The notes under the pieces were generated by a model, which worked only from the letters and a program-made list of their open reading frames with translations, did not search any database and was not told where the DNA came from. The translations under genes were made by a program, and so were the position numbers. DNA of 64,000 nucleotides from Prevotella sp. MGM1 (GTDB lineage: Bacteria > Bacteroidota > Bacteroidia > Bacteroidales > Bacteroidaceae), in contig NZ_BEWV01000177.1 in the NCBI RefSeq assembly GCF_002933775.1, forward strand, positions 17,543-81,542, written 5' to 3'. This document shows, one piece after another, positions 18,341-28,016 of the stretch (the first letter of the stretch is position 1; the number at the start of each line of letters is the position of its first letter).

Positions 18341-21286
18341 ATGAAAAGACTTCTATTGTGGATGGCCGTTATAACGGCGACAATTCCCGCTCTGGGACAA
18401 CGTGTTATCACGGGAAAAATAGTGGAAAACGAATCGAAAGAAGCTATGATGATGACAACCGTGAAACTGATGAAGACAGACAGCACGCTTGTGAAAGGAC
18501 TGCTCACGGCAGAAAACGGCACATTCAGCGTAACAGCACCAGCCGACGGCAAATACATACTGAAAGTGACAAGTGTGGGATATAAAGACTATACAAACAA
18601 CATAACCGTGACCGGTGGAAAAGATGTTCAACTGGGAACGATAGCCCTCACCGCAGACGCCATCATGCTGGAAGGCACAACCGTGAAAGGACATGCAGCC
18701 AAGGTAACACTGAAAGAAGACACTTTCGTATATAACGCCGCCGCATACCGCACGCCGGAAGGCTCTGTTGTGGAAGAGTTGGTAAAGAGACTGCCAGGCG
18801 CACAGGTAGACGACGACGGCAAGATAACCATCAACGGCAAGGAAGTGAAAAAGATACTGATAGACGGCAAGGAATTCATGACGGGCGACACAAAGACGGC
18901 AATGAAGAACCTGCCCACCTCTATTATAGAAAAGGTGAAATCGTATGACGAGAAAAGCGACCTCGCCCGTATATCGGGAATAGATGACGGTAACGAACAA
19001 ACAGTGCTTGACTTCGGCATCAAACGTGGTATGAATAAGGGATTTTTCACTAACAACGACCTTGCAATCGGTACGAAAGACCGATATGCGGCACGTGTGA
19101 TGGCAGCAAGGATGCAAGACAATTTCAGAGTAATGGGATTTGGGAATGCAAATAACGTCAACGACCGTGGATTTTCAGGCCGTGGCGGTGGCGGACGAAG
19201 CGGACTCACAGCTCATAAAATGGCCGGAGCCAACTTCAATTACGAGAAAAAAGACAAACTGAAACTGGATGGAAGTGTACTTTGGAACCACAGCGATGGC
19301 GACACACGTACCAAAACGGCAGCAGAAAATTTCGTAAGCACAGTAGGCTCGTTCTCAAATAGCCTGAACCAAAACTACTCACGCAGCAATAGTTGGAACG
19401 CGCAGATGCGTCTGGAATGGATGCCCGACACGATGACAAACATCATGTTCCGCCCGAATTTCAGCTATTCCACAAACGACGGCTTATCGATGAGCCGCTC
19501 GGCAACTTACAAGGACGACCCGTATCTATACGTCTTCGACCCGCTGGACGAGAAAGATATAGAAGAACTGGCCGAAAATGACGTGATGGTAAACTCACGG
19601 AAAAACAACTCTATAAGCTACGGCGAGTCAAAAAATTTCGGCGGTTCGCTGCAAATCAACCGCAAACTGAACAACACCGGACGAAACGTAACACTGAGAA
19701 TGGGCGCAAACTATGGAGAGTCAGAAAACAAAAGTCTCTCAACTTCCAACGTGCATCTGTATCAGATTAAAAACATTCTCGGACTCGACTCCACATATCA
19801 GACAAACAGATATAACCTCACACCGCAGAAAAACTATAATTACAGTGTGAGAACGACATACAGCGAGCCTATATTCAAGGCCACTTTCCTGCAATTCAGC
19901 TATGAATTTCAGTATAAATATACAAAGAGCGAACGCTCAACGTTTGATTTCAGCAACCTCGGTGAAAACTTCTTCGCCGACATCACGCCGCAATTCCGCG
20001 GGTGGGACGAATACCTCAACCGTTTAGATAATCCCTATCAGGACTATCTTGACGATGACCTGAGCCGCTTCTCGGAGTACAAGAACTACATACACGACAT
20101 ACAGTTAATGCTGCGAATAATACGTCAGGCGTATAACTTCAACGTCGGAGTGACTGTGATGCCGCAGAAAACACATTTCGTGCAGCGCTACCAGGGCCAT
20201 CACGCCGACACGGTCCGCACGGTGACAAACGTGACCCCCACCCTCGATTTCCGCTGGAAGATATCGAAAGTGAGCCAACTGAGGTTCAACTACCGCGGAT
20301 CGACAAGCCAACCGAGCATGACAGACCTGCTTGACATCACCGATGACAGTAATCCGCTGAACATCACGATGGGTAACCCGGGACTGAAGCCATCATTCAC
20401 CAACAGTTTCTTCATACGCTACAACAACTACATACAGCACCGGCAGCAGGCTTTCGGAGCAAACATGAGTTTCAATACGACAAGCAACAGCTTCAGCAGC
20501 CGCGTGACATACAATCCCGAAACTGGAGGACGTATCACACGACCGGAGAACATAAACGGCAACTGGAACATTAAAGGATCGTTCTTCTACAACACGGCTA
20601 TCGACACTACAGGCTATTTCAACGTGAACACATCTACCGATTTCGGATATGAACACTACGTGAGCTATATCAGCATAAACCGTAATTCAGACTCACAAAA
20701 GAACGTTACAAAGTCTACATCCATACGTGAAAAACTTGCCGGAAGCTACCGCAACGAGTGGATTGAGTTTGAAGTGAACGGAACCGTGACATACAACCAC
20801 GCAAGAAACGCTCTTCAACCCAACAGCAATCTCGACACATGGATATATTCTTACGGATTCAATACAAGTATGACACTGCCTTGGGGAATGGGGCTATCCA
20901 CAGACTTCAACATGAACAGCCGACGTGGATTCAACGATGAGTCGATGAACACCAACGAACTGATATGGAATGCGCAGATAAGCCAGAGTTTCCTGAAAAA
21001 CAAAAAACTCACCCTGTCGCTGCAGTTCTACGACCTGTTGCACCAACAGTCGACCATCAGCCGCACCATCAACGCCATGCAACGCAACGACACAGAGTAT
21101 AATGCCATTACAAACTTTGCCATGCTGCACGTCATTTACCGCATGAACTTATTCGGAGGAAAAGCCGCACGTGAAGGTATGCGAGATGGCAGAAGGACTG
21201 ACAGACCAGGCCAGAGAGGCGGACGCGGCCCGCGCATGGGTGGCAACCGCGGAGGTGGCGGTTTCGGCGGACCTGGAATGTTCTGA
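18341..21286 (+). CDS. Outer-membrane beta-barrel protein, TonB-receptor-like
   Basis: A 981-residue outer-membrane protein. The ATG at 18341 starts a signal peptide (MKRLLLWMAVITATIPALG) and is preferred to the in-frame ATG at 18317. After the signal come a CarboxypepD_reg-like domain (residues 20-105, ITGKIVENESKEAMMMTTVKL), a plug-like segment with VVEELVKRLPGAQVDDDGKITINGKEVKKILIDGKEF split across 140-180, and a large barrel of the OMP_b-brl_3 type. The C-terminus is a Gly/Arg-rich tail (RGGRGPRMGGNRGGG). No SusD partner is adjacent, so it is not a typical polysaccharide-utilisation SusC. A strong terminator follows. Ligand unknown. Confidence 0.9.
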   Translation: MKRLLLWMAVITATIPALGQRVITGKIVENESKEAMMMTTVKLMKTDSTLVKGLLTAENGTFSVTAPADGKYILKVTSVGYKDYTNNITVTGGKDVQLGTIALTADAIMLEGTTVKGHAAKVTLKEDTFVYNAAAYRTPEGSVVEELVKRLPGAQVDDDGKITINGKEVKKILIDGKEFMTGDTKTAMKNLPTSIIEKVKSYDEKSDLARISGIDDGNEQTVLDFGIKRGMNKGFFTNNDLAIGTKDRYAARVMAARMQDNFRVMGFGNANNVNDRGFSGRGGGGRSGLTAHKMAGANFNYEKKDKLKLDGSVLWNHSDGDTRTKTAAENFVSTVGSFSNSLNQNYSRSNSWNAQMRLEWMPDTMTNIMFRPNFSYSTNDGLSMSRSATYKDDPYLYVFDPLDEKDIEELAENDVMVNSRKNNSISYGESKNFGGSLQINRKLNNTGRNVTLRMGANYGESENKSLSTSNVHLYQIKNILGLDSTYQTNRYNLTPQKNYNYSVRTTYSEPIFKATFLQFSYEFQYKYTKSERSTFDFSNLGENFFADITPQFRGWDEYLNRLDNPYQDYLDDDLSRFSEYKNYIHDIQLMLRIIRQAYNFNVGVTVMPQKTHFVQRYQGHHADTVRTVTNVTPTLDFRWKISKVSQLRFNYRGSTSQPSMTDLLDITDDSNPLNITMGNPGLKPSFTNSFFIRYNNYIQHRQQAFGANMSFNTTSNSFSSRVTYNPETGGRITRPENINGNWNIKGSFFYNTAIDTTGYFNVNTSTDFGYEHYVSYISINRNSDSQKNVTKSTSIREKLAGSYRNEWIEFEVNGTVTYNHARNALQPNSNLDTWIYSYGFNTSMTLPWGMGLSTDFNMNSRRGFNDESMNTNELIWNAQISQSFLKNKKLTLSLQFYDLLHQQSTISRTINAMQRNDTEYNAITNFAMLHVIYRMNLFGGKAAREGMRDGRRTDRPGQRGGRGPRMGGNRGGGGFGGPGMF

Positions 21287-21345
21287 AAAACAAACTGCAA
21301 CTATATATATTACATACCGACATTTAAAAACAGAAAACAAAGACA

Positions 21346-21391
21346 GCATCCGCTTGGATGGTCATAAAGACCAGAAAAGCGGATGCTTTTC
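21346..21391 (+). terminator. Terminator after the outer-membrane barrel gene
   Basis: GCATCCGCTT pairs with AAGCGGATGC, with an inner GGTC/GACC stem, followed by TTTTC. It is about 60 bases after the stop codon. Confidence 0.8.
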
Positions 21392-21513
21392 ATTTGCCTG
21401 TCATACCATTGCCAGAAAGCCGGTTTGCGGACGTTTTATAAAAAGCAATTGCTTTTCACCCAATTGAGATACCTATGAAAAAAAACAAAAATTATAAATA
21501 ATATGGAAGACCA

Positions 21514-22533
21514 TTATTTCCGTCGACTGCTTTGCCGTATACGCTGCACCGTGGAGATTACCTTTCGCACCGGAGTCATATCTCCACGTATATGATTTAA
21601 AAGGATTTGTGCCGCACTCTCACCCATCAGACGGCTCCGATCTTCTATTGTAGATAATGTCGGACATACATCAGCGGCATATTCCGCATCACTGAAACCT
21701 ATCAGGGCTATATCCGACGGCATCGAAAGACCGCGGCGTTTTATTGTCTTCATAGCTGAAAAGAGTAGCGTATCATTAAGTGCTATAATGCCATCGGGAC
21801 ACTCGTTGAGATCAAGTAGCGTATCGGTGGCGTCAACAGCTGACGCTGAATCGATATCACTATATGCCACATAACAGGGGCGCAGAGGCAAACCATACTC
21901 ACGCAGTGCCTCAATATATCCGTGCTTGCGATCAGCCACCATTTTCAAACGGCTCGGACCACACAGAATGGCAATCCTACGGCAACCTTGTTTGATAAGA
22001 TGATGTGTCGCGCGACGAGCCGCCTCTGCTCCATCGGCCGTCACGGAAGAATATGTCTGCATCGGTATGTCGCGTGCGACAAAAACCACCGGTATACCTC
22101 CGGCCATCAAAGAGCCGAAATGTGAGAAATCGGCCGTCTCCTGAGTCACGCTCGCTATTATTCCGGCAACATGCAGATTGGCAAGATCTCGCACATTGGC
22201 ATATTCCTCTACATATCTCTCATGTGAGTTTATGTTCACCACGGCATATCCGGCTGATGCCGCAATGTGCTCTATCCCATCAAGCACAGATGAGTAAAAG
22301 TGGGTCACACCGTGGGGAACAATAACACCGATAACCGGCAGCGAACCGCTGCGCAGGCTATCGGCAATGATATTTTTGGTATAATTCATATCCCGTGCGG
22401 TCTGCATCACGAGTTCTCGCGTCTGCCTACTGATTGCGGGATTTGCTTGGAGAGCACGGCTCACCGTGGCGACACTTATACCGAGTCTCTCGGCAATGTC
22501 TTTCAGTTTGGCCGGTCTTCCTTCGTCTTTCAT
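21514..22533 (-). CDS. LacI family transcriptional regulator
   Basis: A 339-residue repressor-type regulator. The N-terminal helix-turn-helix LKDIAERLGISVATVSRALQANP (split: KDIAERLGIS, VATVSRAL) lies at about residues 10-32, and the periplasmic-binding-protein-like effector domain covers about 60-335 (GVIVPHGVTHFYSSVLDGIE, IGFSDAEYAADVCPTLSTIE). No carbohydrate-use genes are adjacent, so the regulon is not obvious. It starts 20 bases after the DUF5606 stop on the same strand and could be the last gene of the nusB transcript, though such regulators are usually separately transcribed. Confidence 0.93.
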   Translation of the reverse strand: MKDEGRPAKLKDIAERLGISVATVSRALQANPAISRQTRELVMQTARDMNYTKNIIADSLRSGSLPVIGVIVPHGVTHFYSSVLDGIEHIAASAGYAVVNINSHERYVEEYANVRDLANLHVAGIIASVTQETADFSHFGSLMAGGIPVVFVARDIPMQTYSSVTADGAEAARRATHHLIKQGCRRIAILCGPSRLKMVADRKHGYIEALREYGLPLRPCYVAYSDIDSASAVDATDTLLDLNECPDGIIALNDTLLFSAMKTIKRRGLSMPSDIALIGFSDAEYAADVCPTLSTIEDRSRLMGESAAQILLNHIRGDMTPVRKVISTVQRIRQSSRRK

Positions 22534-22553
22534 TATCTCAGACAGTATCTTTC

Positions 22554-22994
22554 TTATTCTTTTCGGTCATCGATATTATCACCTTCCGTAGGTGTCATCT
22601 CTTCATCGAAATCGGAAATACCGTTACTTATAAGTATATTGTACCACTGGATAAGTTTCTTTATATCACTGTTATGCACACGGTCGCGATCGAAATCGGG
22701 CAGTATTTTTGCGAAATACTCACGCAGTTCGTCACCACTTGCCTTTTTATAATCCAAAGCAGAGGTCTTTCCTTCTTCAAGATTCTTCATACTTGTGAGC
22801 ACTTTGTGCAACGGGACATCATCCGTTTCTGTATACATTGCGATATCTGCGAGCGATGTTATCCTGTCGGTGGCGAACGCAGGCATACGGCGGTGCGTAT
22901 CGTCGAGAACCTCCACTATAAGACTGTTCTTTGCCCTTGATACCAATTTGTAAAGTCCGGGCTTTCCCGAGATTGCTAAGATTGTCTGTAACAT
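22554..22994 (-). CDS. DUF5606 protein
   Basis: A 146-residue cytosolic protein with the N-terminus MLQTILAISGKPGLYKLVSR typical of DUF5606, a family confined to Bacteroidota. The domain appears to be a small SH3/KOW-like barrel followed by a helical part (GDELREYFAKILPDFD) and an acidic tail. It follows coaE after 8 bases in the conserved order nusB-yajC-ybbR-coaE-DUF5606. Function is unknown; the constant linkage suggests a core role in RNA or cofactor metabolism, but that is inference. Confidence 0.9.
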   Translation of the reverse strand: MLQTILAISGKPGLYKLVSRAKNSLIVEVLDDTHRRMPAFATDRITSLADIAMYTETDDVPLHKVLTSMKNLEEGKTSALDYKKASGDELREYFAKILPDFDRDRVHNSDIKKLIQWYNILISNGISDFDEEMTPTEGDNIDDRKE

Positions 22995-23002
22995 GTCTTT
23001 GT

Positions 23003-23557
23003 TTACTTCAATTTGTTTATTAATTCGTTTATCTGTCGGTCCACATCATGTGTACCATCGTTTATTATCTCATAATCAGCACGCGCAATAACGGTTTCCT
23101 GTGGCAACTGCCGTGCCATCCATTCACGTACTTTCCCGCATGTAATTCCGTCACGTTCCATAACCCTTTTCACCCTTACACTATCGGGAGCAGTCACCGC
23201 TATTACCTTATCTACAAGCCGGTCAAATCCCGACTCATATAGAATGGCGCACTCCATCCACTCTATTCCGCTATTTTCAAAATCAACGGCAACAGCCGGA
23301 TGCACAATGGCGTCTATAGCTTGCGCATTGCTTTCCGAAGCAAGAAGAAAACTCGCAACGGCCGCTTTATTGAGTTTGCCGTCTTTATATGTGTCCGGAC
23401 CAATGAGTTCCGTCAGCCGCTCTTTTATCTCATCAGAAGAACTGATTATACGTTTGGCCGCGCTGTCACAGTCATAGACTTTTATCCCCAAAGCTTCAAG
23501 TCTGGCACAAACATAGCTTTTTCCACTGCCGATACCTCCGGTAATTCCTATTCTCAT
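23003..23557 (-). CDS. coaE: Dephospho-CoA kinase
   Basis: CoaE phosphorylates dephospho-CoA, the last step of coenzyme A synthesis. The 184 residues begin with the P-loop GITGGIGSGKS (residues 3-13), followed by YDCDSAAKRIISSS and the lid region with RVKRVMERDGITCG. Length is a little under the E. coli enzyme, normal for the phylum. It lies between the ybbR-like gene (106-base gap) and DUF5606 (8-base gap) on the same strand. Confidence 0.95.
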   Translation of the reverse strand: MRIGITGGIGSGKSYVCARLEALGIKVYDCDSAAKRIISSSDEIKERLTELIGPDTYKDGKLNKAAVASFLLASESNAQAIDAIVHPAVAVDFENSGIEWMECAILYESGFDRLVDKVIAVTAPDSVRVKRVMERDGITCGKVREWMARQLPQETVIARADYEIINDGTHDVDRQINELINKLK

Positions 23558-23663
23558 CCTTATCAGCCGCGTATTTCAACCATTAACAGACAGAGCCGTA
23601 CTCCATCGAATGGCATTAATATCCCATTCGGGCATATCAACAACTCCGATATCGTATATCCCG

Positions 23664-24641
23664 TCATTCTTCCTCGATAAGATAATCCACTGAACCAACA
23701 TCTATCTTCGCCCTACTTACGTCATGCGGTATCCCTTTCAGATGTACCGCACATTTATCCGACGGATGCCGCATTATCTCTTCATAATCAGCAACCACCG
23801 TAAAATCAGACGGTCGAAGTTTTTTCAACCGGCTTATACCCGTAACAAAATGAACGGTGACTTTCGATGGAAATGTTCTCAGCACCTTACCGTCAGGAAA
23901 ATTGACACCCGTCACCGGCACACTCATGTTTGCCTCCGTGAGCACATCGGTATAAAAAGCCATCTTTATCCTATCCGGCACGCACTTCGCACCTCGTATT
24001 TTCTGTAATCCGCAGGTTATAGAGAGCGTATCCCGGAAGTTATCATAGTTCAACGTCTCCGTATATACCACGTCTATACTGTCCAATTTCTCCTCTGCGG
24101 CATACACATCGACACTGTCTGGCTGATAATCCACGTGAGAAATAAAATAAAGTTGCTCCGGAACCACATGCCCGCGCCATCTGACAGGCACACGCTTGCA
24201 CAGTCCGTAATTAAAAAAGAACTCCGACTTATCCGGTTTTATACTCACGATTTTAGTCGAAGCCGACAACTGTTGATATATGAAACGCTGCAACTCGGCC
24301 GATGTTATCGAAGCACTCTCCGTGCCACGTACATATGATTTGAAGTTTATACGCAGCGGACGCAAGATGTCTCTATATTCATATCCAAGCAAAACGAGTC
24401 CTTTATCCCTCACCACCACTTTCATGGTATCCGTACTCGGAGATATGAGTACCACGTTATCAGGCACATTCACTATGCTGACAGGTATTCTCACTTCTTT
24501 TTCATAGGTCTCATTAAGCGTCATCAACAACCAGAAGACAGCGGAAAGCGCAAGAAAAAACAAAAAAATCAGGAAATCCTTATTCACTAATTTGAATAAG
24601 GATTTCCTGACTATATGTGCTATGCGATACCGCCAGTCCAT
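23664..24641 (-). CDS. YbbR domain membrane-anchored protein
   Basis: A 325-residue protein with one N-terminal transmembrane helix (FLIFLFFLALSAVFWLLMTL, about residues 22-41) and an extracytoplasmic region of YbbR-like repeats: VRIPVSIVNVPDNVVLISPS, VPVRWRGHVVPEQLYFI and MSVPVTGVNFPDGKVLRTFP. In Gram-positive bacteria YbbR/CdaR proteins regulate a diadenylate cyclase; here the cyclase is not adjacent and the role is unknown. It lies directly after yajC (stop and start nearly adjoin) in the conserved nusB operon. Confidence 0.9.
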   Translation of the reverse strand: MDWRYRIAHIVRKSLFKLVNKDFLIFLFFLALSAVFWLLMTLNETYEKEVRIPVSIVNVPDNVVLISPSTDTMKVVVRDKGLVLLGYEYRDILRPLRINFKSYVRGTESASITSAELQRFIYQQLSASTKIVSIKPDKSEFFFNYGLCKRVPVRWRGHVVPEQLYFISHVDYQPDSVDVYAAEEKLDSIDVVYTETLNYDNFRDTLSITCGLQKIRGAKCVPDRIKMAFYTDVLTEANMSVPVTGVNFPDGKVLRTFPSKVTVHFVTGISRLKKLRPSDFTVVADYEEIMRHPSDKCAVHLKGIPHDVSRAKIDVGSVDYLIEEE

Positions 24642-24968
24642 TTATTTTGTCTGCACAGGTGTGCTTGCCATATCCTTGAAGACATAGCCTTTGTCTACAC
24701 GTATCACCACTCCCTTGGCTATTTCCACCTCAATGATGTTTGCCGCAAGATCTATTTTCTTCACCGTTCCGTAGATGCCGCCACCGGTCACCACAGATGT
24801 TCCTACGGCAAGAGAGTTCTGGAAGTTCTGTATCTCTTTCTGCTTCTTCTGCTGAGGTCTGATCATGAAGAACCACATGATGGCAAACAAGGCCACCATC
24901 ATAAGAAGCATGCTTGTCATTCCACCACCCTGGGCAGCCTGAGCCGATAAAAATAATGTTGTTGTCAT
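24642..24968 (-). CDS. yajC: Preprotein translocase subunit YajC
   Basis: A 108-residue single-span inner-membrane protein that associates with SecDF and SecYEG. One transmembrane helix (MTSMLLMMVALFAIMWFFMI) is followed by the family signature RPQQKKQKEIQNFQNSLAVG and a basic/strand region TGGGIYGTVKKID with a C-terminal extension. It begins 30 bases after nusB and adjoins the YbbR gene. Confidence 0.95.
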   Translation of the reverse strand: MTTTLFLSAQAAQGGGMTSMLLMMVALFAIMWFFMIRPQQKKQKEIQNFQNSLAVGTSVVTGGGIYGTVKKIDLAANIIEVEIAKGVVIRVDKGYVFKDMASTPVQTK

Positions 24969-24997
24969 ATTCGATGTTTATTCGTTTTAATCCGTGT

Positions 24998-25975
24998 TTA
25001 TTCGTTTTCAGTCTTTTCACCTCCCTTTGGCATGCTTACCCGTTGAGGCTCGATGCTTTTGAGCAGACGCCCAGTATCCACCAAGTGGCGTGCGATGGTG
25101 TCAAGCATGCCGTTGATATATCCGCCACTTCGCGGTGTACTGTACAGTTTCGACATTTCCACATATTCGTTGATAGAAACACTTATCGGTATAGTGGGGA
25201 ACGTCATAATCTCAGCTATAGCTATCTGCATTATCACTACATCCATATATGCGAGACGTCCGAAGTCCCAATTACGCGAGGCCTCACTCATGAAACGCTG
25301 GTATTCATCGGCATTCAGAATAGTAGCACGGAACAGTTTGCGGGCGTAATCCCTGTCGTCATCACTGTTATATTCAGGAAGCAGTTCCTGCTTCGGACCG
25401 TTCTTCTCGTCAAACCGCTTTATTGTTTTAAGTACAAATGTGTCAACCACCTCCTTGTCATCGTTCCAGTACAGACTCTGTTCTTCGAGCACATCATCGA
25501 GTGCCTCGTTCTCCTGTATCAATGTTCTGTATATCTTCCGCCAAAGCTCACGGTCGGCAGCATAAGAATCATCACCGCTTGCCATGTATTCCTTATATAT
25601 ATTGCTTTCGGTAATCTGCAAATACAACTTCCTGACAAACTCAGCCTCGTCATCCCATGTCTTCTTCTGGCTCTCCATAAATTCGTTCAGCATCTTGTTT
25701 TCTTCAAGTTGAAGAGCGAACTTATTATATATGAATTTCGTGGACGGCTCTTCCGTTCCCTCACGTCTTGCTTTTGCCTGAGCCACCTCCACATGTTTAC
25801 GAGCCTCTTTTGTCACCGCCACCATGAGCGCCAACAAATAATTATACAAGTCGTAGGCTTTTGAAAGACTGAAAAACAATTCTTTCTCGGCAGAGTCTAT
25901 ATTCTTGTTTCCGTTTTGATAGTACGCATAGGTTAACTGAACTATCTTGATTCTTATAATTTCGCGGTTTATCAT
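24998..25975 (-). CDS. nusB: Transcription antitermination factor NusB, long form
   Basis: NusB binds boxA RNA with S10 (NusE) to support rRNA antitermination. At 325 residues this is the long form usual in Bacteroidota: an N-terminal helical extension of about 180 residues (REIIRIKIVQLTYAYYQN at the start) precedes the NusB helical domain, recognisable from DVVIMQIAIAEIMTFPTIPI and SVSINEYVEMSKLYSTPRSGG with the C-terminal INGMLDTIARHL. It is the first gene of the leftward operon and has a TAATTTTG promoter element about 70 bases upstream. Confidence 0.93.
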   Translation of the reverse strand: MINREIIRIKIVQLTYAYYQNGNKNIDSAEKELFFSLSKAYDLYNYLLALMVAVTKEARKHVEVAQAKARREGTEEPSTKFIYNKFALQLEENKMLNEFMESQKKTWDDEAEFVRKLYLQITESNIYKEYMASGDDSYAADRELWRKIYRTLIQENEALDDVLEEQSLYWNDDKEVVDTFVLKTIKRFDEKNGPKQELLPEYNSDDDRDYARKLFRATILNADEYQRFMSEASRNWDFGRLAYMDVVIMQIAIAEIMTFPTIPISVSINEYVEMSKLYSTPRSGGYINGMLDTIARHLVDTGRLLKSIEPQRVSMPKGGEKTENE

Positions 25976-26042
25976 ACTTAATTTATATGGTTGACTTTAT
26001 TATTGAGATACACTTATCCTTCGCAACAATGTCTTTTGCTTG

Positions 26043-26050
26043 CAAAATTA
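26043..26050 (-). promoter_or_regulatory. -7 element for the nusB operon
   Basis: On the minus strand the bases read TAATTTTG followed by C, a TAnnTTTG match about 70 bases upstream of the nusB ATG. No clear -33 box. Confidence 0.5.
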
Positions 26051-26122
26051 GACAAAAAAACCAATATAATGCAAGAAATAAGTGAAAATATTGCACTTTT
26101 TATTATTAATCCCCGTGCATTG

Positions 26123-26154
26123 TTTGCGTAATTGAATTTAAACGACTATCTTTG
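26123..26154 (+). promoter_or_regulatory. Promoter of rplY (TTTG ... TATCTTTG)
   Basis: TTTG at 26123-26126 and TATCTTTG at 26147-26154 are separated by 20 bases, a near-ideal Bacteroidota -33/-7 pair. It lies about 93 bases before the rplY ATG. Confidence 0.8.
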
Positions 26155-26246
26155 CATCGCTTTTTCAAGCACATCGATTAAAATCAGTGTGATGGTGAAT
26201 TAAGCAAGTATCAATTGTTTAAACTTAATTTAGAGTAACACAAGTT

Positions 26247-26846
26247 ATGAAAGAAATCAGCTTAACAGGCAAGATGCGCACCGACTTGGGCAAGAAGGCA
26301 TCTAAGTCAATGCGTAAAGAGGGACTCATTCCCTGCAACATGTACGGAGAGAAAAAAGGCGAGAACGGACTTCCCGAAGCAATGTCATTCGCAGTGTCAA
26401 TGACAGAACTGCGCAAGATTGTATACACTCCGCACATCTACGTTGTAAACCTCAACATAGACGGCAAGGAGCACAAGGCTGTCCTCAAAGAATTGCAGTT
26501 CCATCCGGTGACAGACGCTCTGTTGCACGTGGATTTCTATGAGATAAACGAAGTTAAACCCATCACAATTGGCATCCCCGTAAAACTCAACGGTCTTGCC
26601 CAGGGTGTGCGCGATGGTGGTCGTATCAACCTCTCTATCCGCAAGATTAATGTTACAGCTCCTTATCAGGCCATACCGGAACACCTCGACATCGACGTTA
26701 CCAACCTTCGCCTCGGCAAGAGCATCAAGGTAGGTGAGTTGAGTTTCGAAGGTCTCGAACTCGCCACTCCGGCAGAAGTTATCGTATGTTCTGTTAAAAC
26801 CACACGCGCATCCAAATCGGCTGCCGCAGCCGCTGCTGCTCAATAA
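26247..26846 (+). CDS. rplY: 50S ribosomal protein L25 (Ctc form)
   Basis: The 199-residue long (Ctc/TL5-type) L25, which binds 5S rRNA. The N-terminal L25 domain covers residues 1-95 ([21 protein letters not shown], the GLIPCNMYG loop, [15 protein letters not shown]) and the C-terminal Ctc beta domain about 100-185. The end is an Ala-rich tail. A good promoter lies upstream and the stop codon overlaps the pth start by one base (TAATG), so the two are translationally coupled. Confidence 0.97.
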   Translation: MKEISLTGKMRTDLGKKASKSMRKEGLIPCNMYGEKKGENGLPEAMSFAVSMTELRKIVYTPHIYVVNLNIDGKEHKAVLKELQFHPVTDALLHVDFYEINEVKPITIGIPVKLNGLAQGVRDGGRINLSIRKINVTAPYQAIPEHLDIDVTNLRLGKSIKVGELSFEGLELATPAEVIVCSVKTTRASKSAAAAAAAQ

Positions 26847-27415
26847 TGGACAAATATTTGATTGTAGGGTTGGGAAATGTCGGCAACGAATACGACAATA
26901 CCCGCCACAATACAGGATTTATGATATTGGATGCCTTCGCCAAGGCATCCAATATTGTTTTTGATGACCGCCGTTACGGATTTGTAGCAGAGACGAGCAT
27001 CAAAGGGCGAAAAGTGATCTTACTGAAACCAAGCACATTCATGAATCTCAGCGGCAATGCCGTCAGATATTGGATGAACAAAGAAAACATCGATATCGAC
27101 CGACTGCTCGTCATAGTCGACGACCTTTCCCTGCCTCTCGGCACGCTGCGCCTGAAACCTTCAGGAAGCAACGGCGGACACAATGGCTTAGGAAATATAC
27201 AATCCGTGCTCGGTACCGACAAATACAGCCGTCTGCGTGTAGGCATCGGCAACGATTTTCCTCGCGGCATGCAAGTGGAATGGGTTCTCGGCAGATATGA
27301 CGAAGAGGAGATGAAAGCACTTGAACCGAAGTTTGACACGGCCGGTGAGATAATCAAAAGTTTCGTGCTTTCGGGTGTCAACATCACCATGAATGCGTTC
27401 AATAAAAAGAAATAA
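26846..27415 (+). CDS. pth: Peptidyl-tRNA hydrolase
   Basis: Pth releases tRNA from prematurely dropped peptidyl-tRNA. The 189 residues show [18 protein letters not shown] with the catalytic His near residue 21, the conserved [14 protein letters not shown], and [24 protein letters not shown] with its conserved Asp, spread over the expected positions. It starts on the last base of the rplY stop codon, a pairing common in bacteria. Confidence 0.97.
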   Translation: MDKYLIVGLGNVGNEYDNTRHNTGFMILDAFAKASNIVFDDRRYGFVAETSIKGRKVILLKPSTFMNLSGNAVRYWMNKENIDIDRLLVIVDDLSLPLGTLRLKPSGSNGGHNGLGNIQSVLGTDKYSRLRVGIGNDFPRGMQVEWVLGRYDEEEMKALEPKFDTAGEIIKSFVLSGVNITMNAFNKKK

Positions 27416-27480
27416 TATACAAGCGGTTTTCGGATAACACCGCAATAACCATACCCACGCTTAAATAATACAATAGGAAA

Positions 27481-27945
27481 ATGACCAATGAGGCAAGAAT
27501 AGACAAATGGCTGTGGGCCGCACGCATATTCAAGACACGCTCGATAGCGGCCGATGCCTGCAAGAACGGACGTGTGACAATAAGCGGCACTAACGTCAAA
27601 CCGTCGCATACGGTCAAGACCGGAGAAACGGTAAGCGTGCGCAAGCCTCCCGTGACATATTCTTTCAAGGTTCTTAAACCCATCGAACAACGTGTCGGTG
27701 CGAAATTAATACCGGAGATCTATGAGAATGTGACCACGGCAGATCAGTACGAACTGCTCGAAATGAACCGCATAAGCGGTTTTGTCAACAGGGCGAGAGG
27801 CACCGGTCGCCCCACTAAAAAAGACCGTCGCTCACTCGACGCATTCATAGGCCCGTCACTCGAAGGACTCGACGTATACGATGATGGCGATTTCGACTAT
27901 GACGCAACCGAAGGAAAAGATACGGACGAAGACAACGAGTATTAA
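27481..27945 (+). CDS. S4-domain RNA-binding protein (Hsp15-like)
   Basis: A 154-residue protein with an N-terminal S4 domain (residues 3-65: ARIDKWLWAARIFKTRSIA, CKNGRVTISG), as in heat-shock protein 15, which binds stalled 50S-nascent-chain-tRNA complexes. The rest includes RARGTGRPTKKDRRSLDAF, a conserved Hsp15 tail, and an acidic Asp-rich C-terminus. It follows pth after 65 bases, so it may share the rplY-pth transcript and belongs with it functionally. Confidence 0.92.
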   Translation: MTNEARIDKWLWAARIFKTRSIAADACKNGRVTISGTNVKPSHTVKTGETVSVRKPPVTYSFKVLKPIEQRVGAKLIPEIYENVTTADQYELLEMNRISGFVNRARGTGRPTKKDRRSLDAFIGPSLEGLDVYDDGDFDYDATEGKDTDEDNEY

Positions 27946-28016
27946 GTCGTCATCAGGCACTGCCACAACAAACATAAGGCAATACCCAATATTCACATCA
28001 TTAATTAATATCACTT